Assembly (NCBI GenBank): GCA_038363925.1
Contig: JAQQWL010000012.1
Span: forward strand, 1 to 64,000
Direction of reading: 5' to 3'
Source of the DNA: Apiospora phragmitis
Taxonomy: Eukaryota; Ascomycota; Sordariomycetes; Amphisphaeriales; Apiosporaceae
Length of the DNA stretch: 64,000 bases
The notes under the pieces are model-generated. The model was given only the letters and a program-made list of their open reading frames with translations. It was not told where the DNA came from and searched no databases. A program made the translations under genes and the position numbers. Below, one piece after another: positions 23,255 through 35,492 of this stretch (within the stretch, counting starts at the first letter, position 1; each line of letters starts with the position of its first letter).

Positions 23255-23381
23255 ACGTACGATCAACAACCACACCCGACCATCATCTTCTCCTATCCTG
23301 ACTTGGGTGCTGTCTTCCCTCGTTGTCTTCTCTCGTTATCTTCTCGCACGAACTCATCTTCTCCCATCCTGACTTGAGTGC
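23205..23381 (+). repeat. Three degenerate copies of a ~25-bp motif
   Basis: The word CATCTTCTCCYAYC-TGACTT occurs at about 23205 (inside the right hairpin arm), 23284 and 23355, spaced about 71-79 bases. The last two copies also share the following TTGRGTGC. The right hairpin arm therefore seems to belong to, or to have come from, a short tandem array. Confidence 0.6.
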
Positions 23382-23736
23382 GACACCGCCGTGTCTGTCC
23401 TCTCGCACGATGAACAACCAAGCGCAGATCGCTGGCGGTGCTCAGCAGGCTGGAGGAATGCAGCCGTACGATGCTGGCATGTTCCTCACGATCATGAGCA
23501 CGGCTCCCGCTGGTGGGTTTCGCTGGGTGACCTTGTCGACCGCCTCGGATGCCAATCGTGGAGTGCTTCTCGCGCTCCTATATATAGTTATTGCGTTTTA
23601 GCCTTTGCACTGTAGTATATTTATTTATATCTTCTTCTATTAAACTTCTGCTAATGCATCTTCGTTCTCAATCAATTCTCTGACAATATCTCTCAACCAG
23701 CCTTGTCTTGTGGGAGAATTTCTAAAATGTATATAT

Positions 23737-25325
23737 CTACTTTATACTCATTGACGCCATCATAGTGCTTTCGTCATTTGTGTCCCCATCTTGTTTGTCT
23801 TCGTCCATCTTGTCCCCATCCTGCTGGCCGCCTTCCTCCACCTTTTCTACATCCGGGTCGTACTCGTCCCACTGGTCCTCGAAGTCGAAGAAGAAGGTGT
23901 TGGGCTGGAAGTCGGCGTCGAAGACGAGGCGCTGGACCAGGTCCCGGATGGCCGCGTCCGAGTTGAGCGGGCTGGTCGAGTTCTTGATGTTGCGGCAGCG
24001 GAAGAAGCACAGCTCCATGGCCGAGTACAGGTCCGGCAGCTGCTTGGACAGCGCGGCGCAGAACCACGCGATCATGTCGCGCAGGGCCGGGTCGAGGACG
24101 TGTCGTCCAGCATCGCCTTCTCCGCCATGGTCCAGATCCGCGCCTCGCCGAAGACGTCGCCGTCCGCGCACGTCCACCGGACCCAGCCGCCTTGGTCTTC
24201 GTCGACGGGATGGATCAGATCGGTTAGGATCTGGTAGGCATCAAATAACGGATGTCCGTGTCAGTCACCCGACGTATTTCATTGTGTACGTGTAGAGAGG
24301 GAGAGAGAGGGGGAAGAGAGGGAGAGAACTTACATCGCTAATTCCGTGGAGATTGAAAAAAATCCCTATTTTTATCGCCCCAGGTCGTGTCAAGGTAGAC
24401 TTCATTCGAGTCGAGCTCTACACCACGGCCGAAGTCGATCAGCTTGAGGAGAGGGATCAGGTCGTGCTCTTCGTCGCTGGGTATCACGTCGGCTATCAGC
24501 ACGTTGAGCCCTTTCATGGACATCTGCGATAGCGTGTCAGGTGTGGGCTTTATACCCCCCTCGTCGTAACCCTCTTTCGGCAGATACTCCTTCACGGTAC
24601 TTGTCGCATTCTCGAACTACCCCCGATAGGCCATGGCTACACAAGCCCGAACCACTGTGTTTGTTTAGCAAAAAGGACTCGTCGGATTTTCTATTAAAGA
24701 TTTCTTCATGCCGTAACCCGGACAGGCGGACGGTAAACAACTTACAGCAAAAGGCGAAGTGCCACACCATGCGATCGGGAATCCGCAGACCGGCGTGCCG
24801 GAACCGGTGCTTCATCTGGTGCAGCGTGCCGTGCTCCATGTACTCCATCACGATGACGGGCCGTTTCAGCAGGCTCCCGGCGCCGCCGCCCTCCTGCTCC
24901 TCGTGCCACAGGCGGCGGTACTCGGGCGTGAGCTGTATGATGTGCTGCGCGTGGACGAAGCGCTCGAGCCAGGCCATCTCGTTGGCGAGGTCCTCGTCGT
25001 TGTTGGTCGACGCGTCCTCCTCGGTGTCGAGCGCGTACTTGACCACGACGATCTTCTCCAGCGTCGTCCCGTCGGCGCCGCCGAACTGGTCGAACAGCAG
25101 CGTGCCGCCGTGGTTGCCCGTCGCGATCGCCCGGCGGTACTTCAGGCCCGTGTTGGCGAAGTAGGTCTGCACGTCGCTCAGGCGGTCCTCGGCCTGGGTG
25201 CTGCTGACCTCGGACTTCTTGGACGAGCCGGACTTGTTCGGAGACGAGGCGGGTGGGGTGATCATGCCAGGGGCGTTGTACGGGATCAGGTCCGAGGTCT
25301 GGTCACCGGCGGTATCGACGCTCAT
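23737..25325 (-). pseudogene. Protein-kinase-like gene, damaged
   Basis: ATG at 25325. Exon 1 (25325-24746) holds a Ser/Pro-rich N-terminus and an N-lobe with VVKYALD (possible ATP-site Lys), then VIVMEYMEHGTL (hinge). Intron 24745-24655 splices in phase into LVRACVAMAY, but a TAG follows at 24617-24619. The same frame then resumes (VKEYLPKEGYDEGG). Where HxDxxxxN is expected (about 24506-24526) the frame reads Q-M-S-M-K-G-L-N, so the catalytic Asp is missing or displaced. LKLIDFGRG supplies the DFG. An extra base in T5 (24369-24373) displaces GIFFNLHGISD, which ends at intron 24333-24231. One base is missing near 24100, before VLDPALRDMIAWF. The acidic tail stops at 23737. Several indels plus a stop mean either a pseudogene/pseudokinase or a badly sequenced fungal kinase-like gene. 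Confidence 0.6.
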
Positions 25326-27243
25326 GGATCGGAGGCGACCTCCTCCTCGGGCCTCTGAGATGCGCTTTGAGACATGGTGTAATGATATTCTGGGATCCCC
25401 GCCTAGGTTCGATGCATCAGCGCATCGGAGATGGATACGAGACTCAGATGAGACTACTGGAACCTAATCGCAGGTAAATATCATGGCTGGCAGAAAATTT
25501 GGCTAGGCTGTGCTGGCCTGGAATGCGCAGAAAGCAGTCTCTCTTTGTTGTAAACTGTCTGGGTGCTTCTGTCTTTATTGGCCTGCTGTTTGCAAAATAG
25601 CTCTGAAAAGACAAAGCAATCCATTTTTTAATTACTATGCATTGTCTCAACAGCTCTACTGAGTAATAATGTTTATCCAATGCGAGAAAATAGTGAAAAA
25701 AAAAAGTGACCGCAGAGGGAGTTGAACCCTCTTGCCTTTAAGTATATAACTAATGATACTACCGCTAGGCTACACCGGCCCGGTCAAGGAAAGGACGTTC
25801 AATTTAGATCCTTATTGACTCTCGGGGTGAGCATACTTTACTGTTGGGGCATATTCTCAGAGTTTGAAGTAGCCACGGTCTTCTACTTGTGGTGGAGCAG
25901 GGGTGGCCGGGCGGGCTGAGGTCTGTCGCGGTTAGGCGCGAGTATAATTTTGGGCAAGCAATAGTCCACCTCGTATACATCAAAATACGCTCGGCATTCC
26001 AAATACGACTTACCTGTGTTGCTGAAGTAGGTACGGCGAAGCGTCTGAATAGCCATAGGGAGCAATTCGTTCGAACCCCTTACACGGGATGACGAGGAGC
26101 TTCTCAAATGCACCCATCCACGTTGGCGGTGAGAATGCATTGTACGCCAACGTCCGGTCCGCCTCCTCATATCTCTGGCGCCGTTGTGTTAGGTGAGCGT
26201 GTCGGATTGTTTGCTATGACCCCAGCGAGGCCGACACGGGGAGCTTCGCGAGCGCGGGGAAGCCGGCACAGAAGCAGTGCGTTGCCATCAAGTACATGCC
26301 GTAGGACACGTAGATAGCAATGACTCTACGGCGGATCCTTTCGGCCATGAGCCAGGCGTGCCAGTCATAATTTGCCGACGCCCGGGTGTGGTGGTCGTCA
26401 TCGTTGTCTTTCGCCGGCGGCCGTTCTAACTGCAGCGCCGACGTCGTCAGGAGGCCTTGCTGTTGCTCGACAATGATGCGCTGCTAGAGCCTGCTCCCGA
26501 TCCACCAAGCGCTAAAGAGTGTTTGGGAGGATATGTTATCGGTATCTGGGGTACTGTAGATATAAAATCCGAATAGGGGTCTGGTGTGATGTGCATTCGA
26601 CAACAAAATGGCAGCGTACGTGTCCCAAATGTGTACAAGAAGAAGGAAGGAGCGAAACACACTGTGAGGGGCTAAAATTGAAGCTGCTAGAGCTCAAATG
26701 GGTGCCTAAAAGTTAATTAGGCATTTTTTATATGTACTTTCTAGGCAGTAAGTTGCAGAACTACATGGAACCACATCATCCATCTATCAACATCCATCAT
26801 GCCCGCTTCTTCTTCGAATGGACCTGAAAATCTCTACAACACTCTCTATCTAGTTCTTGTTAGTTGGTTATTAACATTATGTGCATAAGTTTCCTTCTGC
26901 TACAGGAAACATCTTGATCGCTGTGCTTCCACTTCACACCTACTCAGGGCCCGATGCAGGACGAGATGCGAGATGCACAACCCTCGACGCCCGTACTACG
27001 ATCAACGCGATGCAAAACATGTCAGAGGTATGCAAGTATACGACTTGATTGTTTCCTGCGAAGAGCGGATACATTTAATCTGGAATAGGGAAACATAACG
27101 ACTCCATCTGGAGAGCCCATGGGCTCGATAACGTATTCGCATGACCACTTGTCATAAGCATTCGTTCATGACCAATACTGGTTGATACAGGGTAGCCCGC
27201 CATGTGTACCGATTATCCATCGAAACCAGGATACCAGAGACAG
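25326..27243. other. Gene-poor stretch with one tRNA-like element
   Basis: Apart from the tRNA-like element at about 25706-25787 I see no supported gene. Short ORFs do not carry motifs. The sequence is moderately AT-rich from 26,500 onward. Confidence 0.45.
25706..25787 (-). tRNA. tRNA-like element with intact pol III boxes (possibly a tRNA pseudogene)
   Basis: The minus strand has TAGCCTAGCGG (25772-25762), an exact match to the A-box consensus TRGCNNAGYGG, and 33 bases on GGTTCAACTCC (25728-25718), one change from the B box. The T arm is perfect (GAGGG/CCCTC around TTCAACT) and a run of ten T (25705-25696) follows the 3' end as a pol III terminator. The D stem and acceptor stem do not pair well, however, and no clean anticodon stem can be drawn, so the anticodon is not assigned. 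Either a decayed tRNA, a tRNA-derived element, or a tRNA with base errors. Confidence 0.5.
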
Positions 27244-27612
27244 TCAGCCCTTTGATGGAGGAGAAAGGTTGACACAATGTTCATCCTTATGTTTGTTCCT
27301 CTCCGACAGCCCCCGTACAAGAGCATGTCCCGCATAGCTCAGGAGCATGGCTGAACAAAGCGCCCAGGGGACGTACCCCAAGGCCACCATGTTGGCGCTG
27401 GAACCCAACCTCTTCCCCAATACCGCAGCCCAGGTTGTGATGACAAAGAAGACGAAACTCTGGTATCGGTCACTCTCTTGCCGCTGGTGCGCATACAAGG
27501 AAAGACAGCATCCCATGACCAAACACGACCCAAGCACAGTATCCAGTCCCGGGTGAGTAAGGAGGAATGCCATTCGCTGGGCCAGGTTGTCGCTCCCAAT
27601 CTGGACTGGCAT
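27244..27612 (-). CDS. Hypothetical membrane-associated protein (weak)
   Basis: An ORF of 122 codons with hydrophobic stretches (VLGSCLVMGCCLSLYAH, then FVFFVITTWAAVLG and YVPWALCSAMLLSYAGHALV) suggesting two or three membrane spans and a charged C-terminus. An ORF just upstream on the same strand (27858-27640) ends in a hydrophobic Val/Cys segment and could be an earlier exon. No family recognised and splice junctions are not certain. Confidence 0.25.
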   Translation of the reverse strand: MPVQIGSDNLAQRMAFLLTHPGLDTVLGSCLVMGCCLSLYAHQRQESDRYQSFVFFVITTWAAVLGKRLGSSANMVALGYVPWALCSAMLLSYAGHALVRGLSERNKHKDEHCVNLSPPSKG

Positions 27613-27858
27613 CTGGAGATGAATGCGATCCCTGATCAGCTACCTGAAAAGTAGGAAGGGTGACATCGACAATTTGGGAGAGACTTGACCAACATGACCG
27701 TCATCGCTCTGCTCCACACACTTGGTGTAAGACGTTGTCACCACGCAACAGACCCCCCCTATGACGATTTCGGCTGCCTCCGAGAGCCCCGACGTCACGA
27801 TTTTCCGTGTTGGGGCCTCCTCGACCATCTGCTTGGGGCGACATGACTGTGCAGACAT

Positions 27859-30800
27859 TGGTAAGGGGTAAAACGACGTATGACGAGATCATTGGCACTG
27901 ATGTTGGAGAGATAGAACGTGAGGGTCAACATGCTGACAATTGCCAGAGCCGCTTTGCGTAGTATATATCATCTACCACTGTTAAGTCCTTCGCTTTTCG
28001 GGGCGATCAAACGCGCGACCGCGGATTCAGCCCCCACATTAGATTGATATCATCCAGAAAGGAGGATGGCTGTCATCGGGCACTTGCCTGGACACCCGAT
28101 GACACCGACTCACGCCTCGTGGATGTGACAACCGATAGGCGAACGCACGACAAAACCTTGTATGTCGTGTTGCAGGACACACACGCTTTCGTTGATTGAG
28201 CATGCGATTCGAAAAGCCTTGCCATCAACAATCGAGGTGGCGCATGGAACATCACAGAGGTGTGTATCAAACCTTCGTCTAGGCAAACTGCGAGGCTTTT
28301 TCCCGTGCAGGGGTGTCTTGACCAATCAGGTATCAGCATGGCACAAGTGTCTTACATTTCGCCCGGTTCGCCTGAGGCTCAAATGTAGGCAACCACGAGC
28401 TAGGAAAACACAAATGCGAAGAACGATTTGACGTGGCGTGCTCGTGTCCACACGTGCCATCCGCCCCGAGGATACGAAATGCTACGTTGGGCATTGACGC
28501 ATAAAGCTCACGACCTCCCATCAGGGTGAAGCGATCATCGGCCTTCATCCGCATTGCCTGTAAAGTGTTGCTGTCCCAAAGCTGCGAACGCCTTGGGCAG
28601 CATGCTGAGAGAGAGCCATGCGGGGCATCGGTCCCCCCCGTACACGGTCTCTCTCCGATTTGCTGCCCCAAGATGCTTGGAATATATTCCTCTCTCCTCG
28701 TCATAATATCCTTTTCGTTGGGCTTGCGCTTTCGTTGGCATTTCCACTTTATTATTCATTGTCTCACTTCCTTGTTGTTGTTACACAGGGTCGTAAGAAG
28801 CGGTTATACACAGAAAAGAGAGTTTGAAAACGTATATGTCGATCGTTGATTCCCAAGTGCTCGATGAAATGGATCATCCCCGCCAGGATGTGATGAAGGA
28901 CGTGGGCAAGGTGGTTTGTCGGGGCGGCATGGCAGTTTCGGCTCTGGTCCCTGTATTCTTCATGGAAGGGCCAGAATATTATAGGGCGTAGGTTAAAAAT
29001 CGCCCCTCGGATGAGAACATTTGCTGACCGAGTGAGTGAAGGGTGATAGGCATATTTACCATCTCATTCCTTGGTTTCCTGACATTGTTCTGGAGTGAGA
29101 TTTTAAGGTAAGAGATAAGCATTTCTATCACCCTTGCAGTGTAGTGACTGACTAATTTGCTACAGGAACCTATTGATTCCACTGGTACTGGTGCTTTTGA
29201 CGGTCGCCATTGGGTATCCTTTCCCAGGGGTTTCGTTGGAGTTTGTGCTCCTAGGATTCCCGCGCTCCTAGCGGTGGCAAGCATTTTCGCCGTCGAGTTT
29301 GAGCGAATCCGCTCCAGAGCTCCTCTGTTCCATGAATTGCTGCAACTGGCCCCCACTAGCACCGGAAGATTCTCAGATCGCTCGGGAAGCCCTTCGTTAT
29401 CACCACCAGGCAGCTTCGTGTTTGAATACATGGGTGGTGGCCGCGAGCTCCCACCTTATAGGGACTGCCGATCCGACATTTCGCTGCAGTCCGAAGAGAT
29501 GCTGGAAGAGGAGCAGGCATTCAACGTTGAAGGCAACGTGAACCTGGACCTCGAGGCGGCTCCTGGGGGCAGGCAGCGGCGGTTATAGCGTCGACAGTCG
29601 TCACGGTGGTCCAGACACCGCCGGAACCCGGATATCCACTTAACGGGGCCAGTCGGGCAATTGTGCCGCGTATCCATACCATTTTCTCGACAGTTATTGC
29701 TGGCTTCCTTGGCCTTTTCATGGTATCGTGGGACTTCTTCGAAATCCCTCTGCAGACCGGAAGCTGTACATTAAGTTCAACCGTGGGACATTGGCGACTC
29801 TCATCGGCCCAGAACGAGTCACATCGCTTGCATCGACCTCGCCTCGCAGGTGCTCTGCCCCCGCTGTTACACAACGTTCGTCGAGATAGACTGTTCATTC
29901 AATACACGGTCTTACTGCGTTTTTCGACATCTAATCACCTGGATGATGTTTATAATTTGCTTAATAAATGTCGCACCGGATTGCTTCAGGCGGAATAATG
30001 TAATCATTGGATTTGGGATAAAGTGGCGGGTTTCCTATTGTTGGATGGCGGTTTGTTTATGGGGGGTTTTGGCGTTCGGGGTTTCCATGGCACCAGGGCG
30101 GTTTCTGGTGGGGTCGGCGCTATTGACGACGAACCGATTCGTCATTCAAATGAAGTCGAACCGAGGAAGCATGTCCTCCATTCCAAGATGGAGCATAGAA
30201 CTATATACCATACCATAGACGCGTTCGCACGCACGAGGTGTTGGTTGATATTGCATTCTGAATTCAGCAGATTATCTTCAATTGGCTTAGGCGGAAACCC
30301 ATGCTATGTGAAATCAGCATGGTGATGCTGTAGGGTGATAAGGTGATTGTCACATGACAACCCAGAGTGCCGATCAGTACTCCGTACTCCGTAGTAGGAG
30401 CTGATTTCAGCGCAGTCCAGCTAACACAGCTTGGACGTCAGGTGGGGCATCAAGTACCTGCATGGCATGTTTGGGCAACAGAAGGGCACCTTGACGACAG
30501 AGTATTGAGCAGTTGTATGTGGTCCCAATAATAAACTTGCTTGGTCTGGAAAATAGAAGATATGAGCAGTTTCGAGTTTAGTACCTAACATGGACAATAG
30601 TCTTGATTGTATCATGCAACGTTACAACCAACAGTCATCCAGAATATAACAGTCCGAATCCGAAGCTGAGATGAGAGAGAGAGCGGCATTGTGGCTTGCA
30701 TTCATAGGTCAAGCCACAACCCAACGATAGCCGATAAAGATAACAGAGGGGGCTGGGGATACCGACGGCGGGTGGGGCTGACGGAGAAGCAAGCAGCAGC

Positions 30801-31517
30801 AGTAGGTACCCTTCCACCCTTCCAATCCAGTTCGCTGGTGGTCAAACATGTTCAGCCTGCCTTAGCTCGTTCGTTCGGCCGCTTTCCCTCGCCAGGACCG
30901 CATTCCTGCTCACGGTCGCCCTTTGACCTTTGGGATTTTTCCGGCTGCCCATCCATCATCGATCGCGTCTCATCATCCGAATCCCCAGAACGAGCAGCAC
31001 CTGCATACGTGCCACGCTTCACACCGTACCCAACCCTCGCAGCCTTTAATCACCGCAAAGATTCGAGTCTTTGACATGCCGAGGATACTACGCATCTGCC
31101 TTTAATTGCTCGATTGACTTCGCCTTTCAGGAGCCGGCCGGGGCTTCATTATTCTCTCGACTGCTCACCCAACGACGACATAACCGCAATCAACACACAC
31201 AACCCAACATCTCACCCAATTACGCGAACTCGATTTTTCTCTTGCGACTGGCCATCTCCACCGCCGCCTTTCACTATCCTCTTTTACCTTCGTCTGAGTT
31301 GCGATTTCCGCACGTCAATTTTACACGTCTCGGGTTCTTTGCGACAGGCCGACCGAAACCAGATAAGACCAGCGTCGAATGACCCAGCTTACCACCATAT
31401 CCCAATCGCAAGTCCTTGGTACCAAAACATCCGGCTCTCTACTGGCGTCAACCTCGCCAAGGCGCCTTGTGGCGGAAGGGGGATTAGAGACATAGTTGAT
31501 GCCTGGTGTTCTTCAAC
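27859..31517. other. 3.6-kb stretch without a supported gene
   Basis: ORFs exist (for example plus 29157-29588 and minus 29521-29898), but neither strand gives a consistent protein with motifs or splice sites. The last ~450 bases before 31,518 are pyrimidine-rich with several short upstream ATGs and are probably the MED14 promoter and 5' leader. Confidence 0.4.
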
Positions 31518-34500
31518 ATGGAGAACGGTTTACAGAATGGCATCTCAACACATCACGATAAAAACCCCGGCGCCACCATGAATGGCGACACTGCGCTGCG
31601 GTCGAATAGCGCTCCGACTGCACCCAACATGGCAAACGGGCGCCCATCATCGTGGCGCATGAACGACCTTCCCGATGAGATTCGACACATCACCGAGGGC
31701 TTTGTCCCCTTAGGCGTATTGCTGTCGCGACTGGCCCAAATGACGCATAACCAACTGCAGGCCAAGATCTTAGAGCTGGCTAAGGTTCCTCTACCTCCTG
31801 CGTCTGTCCTGAATGGAAACTCGGGTGGTTCATCCGACGACTTTGTCGAGGAGAGTGTGTACAAGAAGAAAGCGTTGCTGGAATTCATCCAGGACACCCA
31901 CGCGAAGTGGGTGAAGGCCCTTGTGATTACTTCCTGGAGCAGGAAGGTTGGCGATGTCAGCAAGCTGATCGACTTGATGGCCCATATCAACGAACACCGC
32001 ATGTGCTACGAGGATACCCTCGGAACATTAATAGACCTCAAGCGCGACCTTGTTGGTGCCCGGCTTCCGAACCCAGATCTCCAGACGGCCCTGCAGGTAC
32101 TTGCAACCGGGGAAGCGCCGTGGCTGCCCGACTACAACTATATCCCGCCTCCGCCTTTGACCGCCGAGGAGCAGATGCGGTGGATGGAGGAGCTGAACAC
32201 CCTGCTATCTATCCGCCTAAACCTTGAGGACCACGATAAAATTCCGTACCATTTCCGCGATTACCACATCAAGTCAGGCCGTGTGACTTTCAAAGTACCG
32301 GGGGAGTTCGAGGTCGATCTTACTATAGCCGACGAAGATTTCGACAAGCAGTTCTGGTTCCTAGAATTTCGCTTCAGCTGTAGCCCAGCTCCTGCAAAAT
32401 TAACTGACACTTTATACTTGTTTATGGAGGCCAAGGTCAATGATGCTCTCAGGGATGAGGGCTTGCAAGGGTGCTATAATTTCCTCCATGAGTTCGTGCT
32501 CACCCACAAGGTCACTGAGTTCGCCAGGCAAGCGTTTGAGATGCAGCGGGGTCTCTGGGTCGACACTCTCAAGGTGGAACGACTCAACCGCGCCATGTCC
32601 ATTCAGTACTGGACTAACCGTTCAGGGCCCAATGCGTCGAAGAGCTGGATTATCTTGGGAGTCCACAGCGGCAAGCGCACAGGAGTGGCCTATCACCCAA
32701 GCCACACCAGTCACATTAGCCTCCGATGGTTCAAGGATGGCAAAGAAGTCAAGGATGCCCCGATCGAATTCAACGATGGCGATATTTCGGCCGAGTCACT
32801 CCTTAAGCAGGTGATTGCGAGGCATACGGAGCACATTCTTTCGAGCATGTACCAAAAACTGCAGACCAAGGGTCGTTACATGCGAAAAGAGGCGTCAGTC
32901 ACCTTGCACGTATCCACTCCCGAACCCGCTCAGATGGCACTCAAGATGCAGCTCGTCTCGCGCGATTATGTCACTCTTCATATTGTACCGACGACGGGCT
33001 TGTTCTGCCTATCCCCTCCATTGCCCACCATATATCCCTCAGAAAGTCGCCTAAATGCTGCCAAAGACCCATCAGAAGATGGGCTGGCGGCGCTCGAGGC
33101 ACTCCGGTGCACGTACGTTATGAAAGAGATCAGCCGACGTGGGAAGAGTCTGGATTGGAACATCTGCAGGGACCGCTGCGACCTGAGGAAGTCAAGCCTA
33201 TATTGCAGACTCAGGAGTTCCAGAACATGTGGTTCACTAGGCGTGGGTGGCCTGCGCATTGGTTCCTCATGTTGAGCCTGAGCCCGAGCGGCGATAGATG
33301 GTGGCTGATTGAAACGTAAGTTGTTGATACGGATTAATATTTGAAATTGCCTGCTAACTGACTGGAAACAGGACACAAGGTGCTACTCCTACCTCAGGGG
33401 CCAAATTAGCGACCTACACTCAATTACCACTCACTCCCGGGTTGCCAGATTTCTCCGACAACTTCTTCCACAACCTAACCGTCTTCAGTGCGGCGCTGAT
33501 TTCTCATGTTATTGACCTGAAAACCCTGCACGGCCGGAAGGTCAAACATGTTGTCGGTAACTTGGGGACACGCTCGTTGCCGCCAAATGTCCGAATTCCG
33601 TCCGTTGTAGTAAGACTTTCCGAGATCATCAGGCTGGGAAGGTCTATTGAAAGCAGCCGGATCTCTTCATGGGCCGAAGATTTCGTCTACATTGAATTCA
33701 AGGGTACTGGAAACCGGAGCCGACGGCGCCGAGCGAGGGCGGCTGAAACCGAAGGGACCCCCGGACAACCAGGACAGCCAGAACAACAGCTTGACACGAT
33801 GGTGGAGGCTCGATTCAAGGTGGCCGACCGTGCCAAATTCAGCCTACTCAGAGGCCATGTAGAACGGGACGTGGCCTTCAGCCCACGCCTCGGCGTGTTT
33901 GCTCTACGATTGGGTGCTCAAGTCGGCACCACCATTTTCGAGAGTCTGGCGCATCGCCTCCAGGCCATCGAGAGGCTTGTGGATTGCATCGACGCGATTA
34001 GGAAGAGCGACAGCGATATCAAGTGCGAAAGCATCACGCTTTCTCAGGTGGTTTTCAGCTACAGCGATGCTATTGGCCGCAAATCCGGTCCGCAGGCCCA
34101 GGCCAACCTGCACCGTTGGAAGGCGACGTTGGATCTTCGAAGTAACCGGATCGCCCTGAAGTTAGAGAAGGGTAATCCCCATCTCCGGGCCCTGGACGGG
34201 TTCACTACCGTGCTCAATTCGAATCTGGGGTTCACAAAGATACCCTTATATCTCGCCTTCACCTTGCCAATCTTGAAGGCATTTGACACCATCGAGGATG
34301 CGTGGATTCCTCTCGAGGCGAATAACCAAGGTCGCGTCGAGATCTTCTGTGCAGCCATCGATTGCTTCAACGTTCGATACACATTCGCCGGGTCGGATAA
34401 GAGACCATCCCGACAGGTCACTATCCAGGCTAAGCTCCAAACCCGGCAGAGTCAACACGGCAAACCATATTGGCAAGTAACGCGCTACCATCCCGACCAG

Positions 34501-34896
34501 ATACCCAAGGGCCACGAAGACGAACTCGGACAGGCATTGAAGAAGGTCTGGGAGCCCAGCAGCGACAAGAGCTGGAAAGGCTTCACGCGGAGCGCGGCGT
34601 GTCCGACGGACGACACGATCGCGCTCCTGCTCCAAGCCACCGACCAAGCCATCCGGGAGGCGTCCAAGAAGATGCCGTCCCCCAAGGCGGTCAAGCAGCA
34701 GCCCCCGCCCCCCAAGGGCGCGGTTAAGAACCAACAGCAGGCGCCGATGATGAAGAACAACAACGCGCCTATGAACCTCAAGATGCCGCCGCAGGTGATG
34801 AATAGGGCTCGCAGCCAGCAGCAGGTGCACCGCCAGGGGCCGACCCCACAGCAGCAGCAACCTCAGCATCATGATAATCTCGTGGTGATTGATTAG
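31518..34896 (+). CDS. MED14: Mediator complex subunit 14 (Rgr1)
   Basis: Scaffold subunit joining the head, middle and tail of the Mediator coactivator in the nucleus; essential in yeasts. ATG at 31518. The N-terminal MED14 domain is evident (DEIRHITEGFVPLGVLLSRL, then LLEFIQDTHAKWVKALVITSW, and the repeated LIDLKRDLVGARLPNPDLQTAL block). The middle contains the long beta-rich region (FRDYHIKSGRVTFKVPGEFE). Intron 33316-33371 (GTAAGT...CAG, with CTAAC) splices in phase. The C-terminus is Gln/Pro/Met-rich and stops at 34896, about 1080 residues. One base is missing at 33173-33174: NICRD and PLRPEEVKPILQTQEF lie in different frames. Since both sides are well conserved and the gene should be needed, I take this as a sequencing error. 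Confidence 0.95.
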
Positions 34897-35492
34897 AAGC
34901 AGTCACACGGGCCTGCCGCACCTAGTGAGGAAGAGGAAGAGGATGGCGACGGAGAGAAAACAAATGACCAACCATGATTGGCCGTCCAAGATGAAAGGGC
35001 CAATACTGCATTGGCATGCGTTGTAATCTTCTTTTTTTTTTTGCCATTTTAGTAGGGATGCCACAAGCCAGCGTCCACCTACTGGAGGCTGGTAATTGGA
35101 GAAGGCAAGGGGTAGAGAGGGGAGGTGAAAGAGAAGACGGTTTGCCATGTGTAGACGAAGAAAGAAAGAAGGCCTACAGGTTGGCAGAATTTGCATTTGA
35201 GATACCCAGGAATAGGCGGTACTGCATCATCATCATCAATCATCATCCTTGGCGGCCTATAGGTTACTAAAAAAGAGAAAGGAAAAAATCCAATGAAGAT
35301 CACGTTAAATAGTAATCACGTCTGATCATTGTGACCGTACCTACTAGTCGAGATACCATTCAATGGGGGTAATTACAATATGGTCTACATCAAAACACAC
35401 ATCACTTCGGCTCGATATGAAATATCTTAAGACTTAGTTGCATTTACTTCGTTCAACATACATAAATGTAATCTATGTACCCTGATGACACA
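34897..35492. other. Intergenic between convergent genes
   Basis: 3' flanks of MED14 (plus) and of the gene at 35493-36314 (minus). A T-run near 35031-35042 is the only notable sequence. Confidence 0.5.

Noticed and set aside
23323..23601. 92-codon ORF after the hairpin
   Set aside because: Begins within the direct repeats and has no motif; the later part might be old coding sequence but cannot be supported.
26060..26095. B-box-like word (minus strand GGTTCGAACGA)
   Set aside because: No pairing T stem and no A box nearby.
29157..29588. 143-codon plus-strand ORF
   Set aside because: No start context, motif or splice continuation; the opposite strand is equally open further on.
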